Source: Candidatus Competibacteraceae bacterium (lineage in GTDB: Bacteria; Pseudomonadota; Gammaproteobacteria; Competibacterales; Competibacteraceae). Taken from it: 12,548 nt of DNA. The notes under the pieces were generated by a model. The model was not told the origin of the DNA. It was given only the letters and a program-made list of their open reading frames with translations, and made no database searches. Shown one piece after another: positions 7,703 to 12,548 of this stretch (position 1 is the first letter of the stretch; the number at the start of each line of letters is the position of its first letter). Location: assembly GCA_012032855.1 (NCBI GenBank), contig JAAUQA010000041.1, forward strand, positions 1-12,548, read 5' to 3'. The position numbers were made by a program, and so were the translations under genes.

Positions 7703-8575
7703 ATGGGGCAAATCTCTTCAATCACCCACACCGATGTGCTCAACGTGTTGTTAGTAGAGGATAACGTCGGTGACGCGCGCCGTCTAAACCTGGAAATAGC
7801 GGATATTCGCGTGGCCAAGGCGGCGTTGTTCCCGCGTTTCGAACTCGCTCATGTGCGCACCTTAGCGGCCACTATCGAACATCTGCAACAGTGTGCTTGC
7901 GATGTCGTGTTATTGGATCTGTCGCTGCCGGATAGCAGTGGCTTTGCGACTTTCCAAGCGGTTCAAGCGCAAGCAATTGATACGGCCGTGATAATATTAA
8001 CCGGCTCTCCGAACGATAACCTGTCCATTGAGACGATTCGACACGGGGCTCAGGATTATCTGATCAAAGGCGAGATGACCGGTCCTTTACTAGCACGCGC
8101 GGTGTGTTATGCCGCAGAACGCCGGCAGTTGCAGGTTGCTCTCGCGGAAACCCAGGAGCGGGAGCGCCAGCATCAAGAATTCAGTCGCTTCGCAAAACTA
8201 TCTCAAACCGGCGCATTGCCGATATCCGCCCGCTCATTCGGGCAGTGCTCTCTGCAAGAGATTAATCCGGAACTTTTTGCGGCGTTGCTCCAAAAATATA
8301 GCCTAGTGTTGGATTGGTCGTTAGAGCAAGTGGCTTACAAGGTAGAACATCCGATCTCGGAAGAGATTCACAACCTCGCGCAACAGCTCGGTTTTATCGG
8401 TGCCGGTCCTCGAGATGTGGTGGATATCCATATGACTACTCTGAAGGCGAAGGTCAAGGATGCAACGCCACAGCGGGCTCAGGCTTACAGTCAGGAAGGC
8501 AAGTTGCTTGCATTCGAGTTGATGGGAAAATTAGTGAGCTACTACCGCATTCGTGCGGTAGGCACTATACGATAA
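7703..8575 (+). CDS. Response regulator with KaiA-like C-terminal domain (KaiA3-like)
   Basis: This is a 290-residue protein. Residues 13-135 form a receiver with all key residues intact: E19/D20, phospho-acceptor D72 in LLDLSLPDSSG, T100 and K122. A helical linker (about 137-168) follows. Residues 190-284 are all-helical and resemble the KaiC-binding C-terminal domain of cyanobacterial KaiA: VVDIHM at 239-244 (VVEIHM in KaiA), then 36 residues to a YR pair at 281-282, against 37 in KaiA. The related RsbU N-terminal domain is the main alternative. The receiver-plus-KaiA layout recalls KaiA3 (Sll0485) of Synechocystis. The gene lies directly before kaiB and kaiC, supporting a role in stimulating KaiC autophosphorylation under phosphorelay control. 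An in-frame TGA at 7691 fixes ATG 7703 as the first possible ATG start; its ribosome-binding site is poor. Confidence 0.75.
   Translation: MGQISSITHTDVLNVLLVEDNVGDARRLNLEIADIRVAKAALFPRFELAHVRTLAATIEHLQQCACDVVLLDLSLPDSSGFATFQAVQAQAIDTAVIILTGSPNDNLSIETIRHGAQDYLIKGEMTGPLLARAVCYAAERRQLQVALAETQERERQHQEFSRFAKLSQTGALPISARSFGQCSLQEINPELFAALLQKYSLVLDWSLEQVAYKVEHPISEEIHNLAQQLGFIGAGPRDVVDIHMTTLKAKVKDATPQRAQAYSQEGKLLAFELMGKLVSYYRIRAVGTIR
8542..8561 (+). other. Perfect hairpin with TTCG loop at the end of the KaiA-like gene
   Basis: CTACCGCA at 8542-8549 and TGCGGTAG at 8554-8561 form an eight-base-pair perfect stem around a TTCG loop, ending 11 bases before the stop codon. No T run follows, so it is not a standard terminator. 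In the mRNA it would sit between the kaiA-like and kaiB coding regions and could affect processing, stability or the relative expression of kaiB. It may also be a chance result of the codons used. Confidence 0.5.
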
Positions 8576-8630
8576 CGATCTTGAGTGCTATAACCCCTTT
8601 ACGCGTCAATCCGGGAGGATGACGCCCGAT

Positions 8631-8638
8631 AGGAAAGG
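8631..8638 (+). promoter_or_regulatory. Ribosome-binding site that decides the kaiB start
   Basis: AGGAAAGG ends ten bases before the ATG at 8649. An upstream in-frame ATG at 8619 has GGGAGG directly abutting it, which leaves no spacing. The first start is therefore unlikely, and KaiB family alignments also begin near MSDYLLKLY. Confidence 0.5.
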
Positions 8639-8648
8639 CGCATTAGTA

Positions 8649-8930
8649 ATGAGCGATTATTTACTGAAACTTTATATCACCGGAAAGAGTCCGCGCACTG
8701 ATCGCGCTATCGCGAATATGCGGCAGATTTGCGAACGCGAGCTTGATAATCAATACAACCTGATCATCATTGATGTCTTGGAGCAACCCGAGCTGGCGGA
8801 ACAGGCCAAAATTATTGCAACTCCGACCTTGATCAAGGAATTGCCTCCCCCCTTGCGACGCGTGATCGGTGATCTGTCGGATAAAGAGAAGGTATTACTC
8901 GGTCTCGACATCGTTCCCAACCAGTCTTAA
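8649..8930 (+). CDS. kaiB: Circadian clock protein KaiB
   Basis: This 93-residue thioredoxin-like protein is recognised by LKLYITGKSP near the start, the long helix with NMRQICERE, NLIIIDVLEQPELAEQAKI, then IATPTLIKELPPPLRRVIGDLS and VLLGLD. These are the standard KaiB landmarks, including the cis-Pro strand and the C-terminal segment that refolds in the fold-switched form. In cyanobacteria KaiB binds the first ATPase ring of phosphorylated KaiC, sequesters KaiA and so drives dephosphorylation. Here it lies between a KaiA-like gene and kaiC, 21 bases before kaiC, in the order A-B-C. The start at 8649 is preferred to the ATG at 8619, which would add ten unrelated residues. The family call is very secure; whether it supports true oscillation is unknown. 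Confidence 0.96.
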   Translation: MSDYLLKLYITGKSPRTDRAIANMRQICERELDNQYNLIIIDVLEQPELAEQAKIIATPTLIKELPPPLRRVIGDLSDKEKVLLGLDIVPNQS

Positions 8931-8951
8931 CCTCCCAAGAGCTTATTCCCG

Positions 8952-10475
8952 ATGACTGACCGCTGCGGACCGGAAAAAGTAACCAAACTACCTACCTACA
9001 TTGAGGGCTTCGATCAAGTCGGGGATGGCGGCCTTCCCCAAGGACGCTGTACATTGGTGACAGGAACGGCAGGTAGCGCAAAAACCGTTTTTGCCATTCA
9101 TTTCCTAGCTGCGGGGATTAAACATAACAATGAGGCCGGGGTTTTCGTTACCTTCGAAGAAACGCCCGCAGATATCCGCCAAAACATGGTTTCTATGGGC
9201 TGGGATATCGCCGCTTGGGAGAAGGAAGGCAAATGGATATTTGTCGATGCTGCCCCCGATCCCAGCGAGGAGGTCATCGAAGCCGGCAGCTATGATTTGG
9301 GTGCGTTGCTGGCGCGCATCGAAAGCGCCGCCTCACGGATCAGAACCAAACGTCTGGCACTGGATTCGCTGGGAGGCATTTTTTATCGCTTCACCGATGA
9401 GATGGTGTTGCGGCGAGAGTTGCTACGCATCGCGCGGGCATTAAAAGATATGGCGCTGACTACGGTACTCACCGCTGAGCGCGACTCGGAAACCGGCGAG
9501 ATCAGCCGTTATGGCGTTGAGGAGTTTGTCGCCGATAACGTGATTATTTTGCGCAATTCCCGCGAAGAAGAAAACCGTCGGCGTACTATTGAGATCTTGA
9601 AGTTCCGGGGCGCCATGCATCACAAAGGCGAATTCCCCTTCACCGTCATTCCCAAACGCGGGGTCGTTGTGATCCCGCTTTCCGCTATTGAGTTAAAACA
9701 AAAATCTTCCGATATCCGGGTGGCTTCGGGCAACGCGGAGATGGATAAGATGTGCGGCGGTGGCTTCTTCCGCGACTCCTTGGTGCTCATCTCCGGCGCA
9801 ACCGGCTGCGGCAAAACGCTGTTATCGACGGAATTCATTGCCGGCGGCGCTCGCAATGGTGAAAAGTGTTTGTTATTCGCGTTTGAGGAAAGCCGCGAAC
9901 AGCTGTTTCGCAATGCCACCGGTTGGGGGGTTGATTTCCGAGCGTTCGAGGATGCCGGGCTGCTGAAAGTGGTCTGCGAATATCCTGAGAGCGCCGGCTT
10001 GGAAGACCATTTGCTGCGCATGCAAGCGCTGATGACCGAATATAAGCCGCAGCGCATGGCTGTCGATAGCGTCTCTGCGCTGGAACGGGTGTCCGGTGCC
10101 AAGGGCTTTCGTGAATTCATCATCGGTCTGACGTCCTTCACCAAGACGCGGGAAATCACCGGTTTGTTTACCTCGACTACGCCTAACTTGATGGGTGGCG
10201 AATCGGTTACCGAGGCGCATTTTTCCACCATCACCGATTCCATTGTCTTACTGCGTTACGTCGAAATGTTCGGTGAAATGCGCCGGGGGTTGGCCGTGCT
10301 CAAGATGCGCGGCTCCATGCATGAAAAAAACATCCGGGAATTCAGCATCGACAATCAAGGTATGCACATCGGCAACCCGTTCCGCGATGTCGCCGGCATT
10401 CTAACCGGACATCCAACTCAGTTGGTGAACAGCGAAGCGGAACGCATGGGTAGCTTGTTTAAAGAGGGACTTTAA
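8952..10475 (+). CDS. kaiC: Circadian clock protein KaiC (two-domain ATPase/autokinase)
   Basis: This 507-residue protein has two RecA-like domains. CI (about 10-245) has Walker A G38-TAGSAK-T45, with Ala in place of the usual Gly before Lys, and catalytic E69/E70. CII (about 255-507) has Walker A G282-ATGCGK-T289 and E312/E313. The autophosphorylation triad of CII is intact: T420, S425 and T426, matching T426/S431/T432 of Synechococcus KaiC. The C-terminus keeps the A-loop (GILTGHPTQL at about 482-491) and a helical tail, the KaiA-binding region in cyanobacteria. It would form a hexamer that autophosphorylates and dephosphorylates slowly. It sits 21 bases after kaiB with AAGAG near 8937-8941, and a small histidine kinase follows within 29 bases. 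A second, divergent kaiC lies on the opposite strand downstream. Confidence 0.97.
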   Translation: MTDRCGPEKVTKLPTYIEGFDQVGDGGLPQGRCTLVTGTAGSAKTVFAIHFLAAGIKHNNEAGVFVTFEETPADIRQNMVSMGWDIAAWEKEGKWIFVDAAPDPSEEVIEAGSYDLGALLARIESAASRIRTKRLALDSLGGIFYRFTDEMVLRRELLRIARALKDMALTTVLTAERDSETGEISRYGVEEFVADNVIILRNSREEENRRRTIEILKFRGAMHHKGEFPFTVIPKRGVVVIPLSAIELKQKSSDIRVASGNAEMDKMCGGGFFRDSLVLISGATGCGKTLLSTEFIAGGARNGEKCLLFAFEESREQLFRNATGWGVDFRAFEDAGLLKVVCEYPESAGLEDHLLRMQALMTEYKPQRMAVDSVSALERVSGAKGFREFIIGLTSFTKTREITGLFTSTTPNLMGGESVTEAHFSTITDSIVLLRYVEMFGEMRRGLAVLKMRGSMHEKNIREFSIDNQGMHIGNPFRDVAGILTGHPTQLVNSEAERMGSLFKEGL

Positions 10476-10504
10476 ATACCATCCTTGATAGTAGTAAACA
10501 GCGT

Positions 10505-11200
10505 ATGCGGTCTCCAGAGCTAACCCCGGTCGAACGCGACCAGGAAGATGCGCAGTTAGCGCACGTCATCGCGCACGATCTGCGAGAACCGCTGCGCATG
10601 GTCATCAGCTTCACCGAACTGTTGGCCAGACGTTATCAGGGTCGATTGGATGCGGAAGCCGATGAATTCATCGCTTATACGGTCGATGGTGCTCACCGTC
10701 TACAATACATGTTGGATGAATTGGTTGCGTATCTGCGCCTTGATAGCGAAGCGCAGCCTCGGCAACTGACCGATTGCAACGCGTTGATAGACGATATCGT
10801 TCAACGCTTGCGACCCATACTCGAAGCCGAGCACGCTGTGGTTACCTACGATGTATTACCGACTCTGCGAGCCGATCGTCGGCAGCTTGCGCACGCGTTC
10901 CTTCAGCTGATCGACAATGCCGTTAAATTTCGCAGCAAGGCGTCCCCTCGCATTCAAATCACTGCAATACGCCAGTCAGGGGTATGGGTGTTTACAGTGC
11001 GTGACAACGGGATAGGCATTGATCCTCAGTTCCGGGATAGAATCTTTCTGCTGTTCCAACGTTTGCACGACGCGGGAAAATATGCCGGTCAAGGCGCCGG
11101 CTTGGCATTTGTCAAAAAAATCGTCGAACGGCATGGTGGTCGCGTGTGGGTCGAATCGGAACCCACTCAGGGTTGCGTTTTTTTTTCTGACGCTGCCTGA
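10505..11200 (+). CDS. Short histidine kinase (HisKA-HATPase), probable KaiC-linked kinase
   Basis: This 231-residue kinase core has no sensor domain. H24 in VIAHDLREPLRMV is the phospho-acceptor and resembles the phytochrome-type HisKA. HATPase shows N138 (LIDNAVKF), D167-NGIGI, the F-box IFLLFQRLH and a G2 loop G195-QGAGL-L200 region. Without a sensor it is likely to take its input from a partner; adjacency to kaiC makes KaiC a candidate, as for SasA in cyanobacteria, although SasA's KaiB-like domain is absent here. The C-terminus is altered by a T9 run at 11178-11186. Removing one T changes the ending from VFFSDAA to VFFLTLPDDTP, the more usual kinase ending, with a stop at 11211-11213. 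The ATG at 10505 lies 29 bases after kaiC with a weak ribosome-binding site. Confidence 0.9.
   Translation: MRSPELTPVERDQEDAQLAHVIAHDLREPLRMVISFTELLARRYQGRLDAEADEFIAYTVDGAHRLQYMLDELVAYLRLDSEAQPRQLTDCNALIDDIVQRLRPILEAEHAVVTYDVLPTLRADRRQLAHAFLQLIDNAVKFRSKASPRIQITAIRQSGVWVFTVRDNGIGIDPQFRDRIFLLFQRLHDAGKYAGQGAGLAFVKKIVERHGGRVWVESEPTQGCVFFSDAA
11178..11186 (+). other. T9 homopolymer with probable one-base insertion
   Basis: Nine T residues near the end of the short histidine kinase gene. Read as given, the protein ends VFFSDAA at 11200. With eight T it ends VFFLTLPDDTP at 11213, which matches the usual last strand of HATPase domains. A run this long is prone to sequencing error, to mutation and to RNA polymerase slippage. 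Confidence 0.65.
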
Positions 11201-11209
11201 CGATACGCC

Positions 11210-12548
11210 CTAAAGCGTAACGCCTGATGTCTCGCCGGTACTGTCGTCATCACCGAAAATACCACCGAGCTGCTCGCTCTCCGTGGGCATCGTCGCCGAA
11301 GGCACGCCGAGAATGATGTTTTGCACATTGGTGAACGGCACGCCAATGTGTAATCCTTGATCGTCGATGGTAAATTCGTGAATGCGTTTATCGTGTTGAG
11401 AGCCGCGCATCTTGATGACGGCAATCCCGCGCCGCAACATGCCGTTCACCTCAACATAACGCAGCAGAATGATGGCATCGGTGATGGTGGAAATGTGCGC
11501 TTCGGTGATGGAGTCGCCACCCGACAGTTTGGGTGTGGTGCTGGTGAACAAACTGCACACTTCTTCTTGCTTGGCATAGGATGTCAAGCCGATGACGAAC
11601 TCACGGAAATAGCGGACCGGCCCTACCCGCTCCATCGCCGAGATGCTATCCATGATCAGGCGTTGCGGACGAAAGTCCTCAATTTCTCGCTGAATCAACA
11701 ATAATGATCTTCCAGGCCCATCGCTTCGGGATATTGGCAGATCACCCGCAGCAAGCCTTCTTCTTCCCATTTCTGAAAATCCAGGCCCCAGGATTGGGCG
11801 TTGCGTAGCAACTGCGCCCGAGATTCCTCATAAGCCAGCAGTAATACTTTTTCACCCTTACGGCACGCTTCTGCCGCAAATGTGGTTGCCAGCAAGGTTT
11901 TCCCGCCACCGGTAGGGCCGCTGATCAGTAGGATCGAATCGCGGAACAACCCGCTACCGGCCATATCGTCCAGTTTAGCGTTACCCGAGCTGACGCGCAC
12001 CGAAGTGGAGGATTGCTTGAGTTCTCTGGCCGACAGCGGAAGAATGCTGATGCCCACCTTGGGTGAGATGGTAAACGGATATTCGCCCTTGAAATGGGCG
12101 TCGCCACGCATTTTAAGCACCTGGATAGTGCGCCGGCATTTTTCTTCCTTGAGCACGTTGCGAAGAATGATCACCGTGTCCGAGACGAACTCCTCGACCC
12201 CATGGCGGGAAATCTGCCCGTATTCCTCCTGCCGTTCACCGGTGAGCAAGGCGGTAACGCCCAATTCCTTCAACGTGTCGGTAATGCGGAAAATCTCTCG
12301 CCGCACGGTGGCGGTGTCGCTGAACTGATCGAACAAGGAACCGATCGAATCCAGCACCAGCAATTCCGCACCGATTTCCTGAATCGCGTACTTGATTTGC
12401 ACCAGCAACCCGGACAGGTCATAGGGACCTGATTCTTCGATAGGCACCGGTTCCGGTGCGGCATCGATAAACATCAAGCAGCGCTTGGCCAGCAGCGGTT
12501 CCAAATCCCAGCCCATCCGTTTGACGTTGCGGACCAAATCCGGGGCCC
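11210..12548 (-). pseudogene. kaiC: Second KaiC, partial at the window edge and frameshifted
   Basis: On the minus strand the frame runs in from the right edge without a start. It covers most of the CI domain from just after the catalytic Glu region (APDLVRNVKRMGWDL), then the whole of CII. CII has Walker A GPTGGGKT at 11919-11896 and catalytic YEES. The T..ST phosphorylation sites in ITEAHISTITD are intact (11506-11486). The frame breaks at 11703-11704: one missing base turns GLEDHLLLIQ into a stop after GLEDHYC, and the rest continues in another frame to TAG at 11212-11210. The C-terminus keeps an A-loop-like IILGVPSATMPTES followed by an acidic tail, unlike the first KaiC. It is clearly a paralogue rather than a recent duplicate. 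The CI Walker A lies outside the window. If the indel is a sequencing error, the gene is intact. Confidence 0.9.
11702..11705 (-). other. Frameshift site in the second kaiC
   Basis: On the minus strand the sequence GATCATTATTG should read GATCATTTATTG to encode DHLL in line with the first KaiC (GLEDHLLRMQ). One T is missing, which is one A in the + strand pair at 11703-11704. Both flanking frames are strongly KaiC-like, so the break is a single-base event. Confidence 0.8.

Noticed and set aside
7225..7818. Minus-strand open frame of 197 codons
   Set aside because: It runs antisense to the response regulator, the palindrome and the start of the KaiA-like gene, and its protein shows no recognisable domain.
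8542..8561. Rho-independent terminator between the KaiA-like gene and kaiB
   Set aside because: The hairpin is perfect but no T tract follows, and the gene order suggests that transcription continues into kaiB and kaiC.
8619..8648. Ten-residue N-terminal extension of KaiB from the ATG at 8619
   Set aside because: The GGGAGG directly touches that ATG with no spacing, and KaiB proteins begin near the second ATG at 8649, which has a well-placed AGGAAAGG.
9620..10243. Minus-strand open frame of 207 codons opposite kaiC
   Set aside because: It is a mirror of the strongly conserved CII domain on the + strand, with a low-complexity Ser/Pro-rich translation and no ribosome-binding site.

Overview
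The window is a dense signalling locus built around a Kai-type (circadian-clock-like) module, preceded by a peptide-type ABC transporter operon with histidine kinases placed inside and after it. The organism looks like a Gram-negative proteobacterium, probably a gammaproteobacterium. Support comes from the lipid-A-type acyltransferase tail at the left edge, the Dpp/Opp-style transporter and the codon use. A methanotroph-like or other kaiBC-carrying gammaproteobacterium is a guess that the sequence alone cannot settle.

Layout. Everything from base 1 to about 11200 is on the + strand with short gaps or overlaps. First comes the end of an acyltransferase (1-216), coupled by an ATGA overlap to an oligopeptide-type substrate-binding protein (213-1798, broken by a one-base frameshift). 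A DppB-like permease (1776-2837) follows, then a receiver-histidine kinase (2874-3953) wedged between the two permease genes and overlapping the DppC-like permease (3953-4894) by one base. Next are a large pseudoreceiver-PAS-PAS-histidine kinase (4966-7026) and a single-domain response regulator (7033-7479). The only sizeable gap, 7480-7702, is mostly a long imperfect palindrome. Then comes the clock core: a receiver protein with a KaiA-like C-terminal domain (7703-8575), kaiB (8649-8930) and kaiC (8952-10475), followed by a short histidine kinase (10505-11200). A second kaiC runs on the opposite strand from the right edge (12548-11210). It converges on the histidine kinase with essentially no intergenic DNA and also carries a one-base frameshift.

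How the parts may work together. KaiC has two RecA-type ATPase domains, conserved T/S/T autophosphorylation sites in the second domain and a C-terminal A-loop and tail. KaiB is full length. The gene upstream of kaiB joins an apparently phosphorylatable receiver to a helical domain resembling the KaiC-binding domain of KaiA. This suggests a complete A-B-C clock or timer outside cyanobacteria, with phosphorelay input through the receiver. The 686-residue kinase has a receiver that has lost its phospho-acceptor Asp and gained a cysteine cluster at that spot, so it is a candidate redox or metal input. No DNA-binding output regulator and no ABC ATPase is present in the window.

Three coding disruptions all lie at homopolymer runs (A4 at 1255-1258, T9 at 11178-11186, A2 at 11703-11704). 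This pattern fits sequencing error at least as well as real gene decay. No tRNA, rRNA, CRISPR array, insertion sequence or convincing rho-independent terminator was seen.
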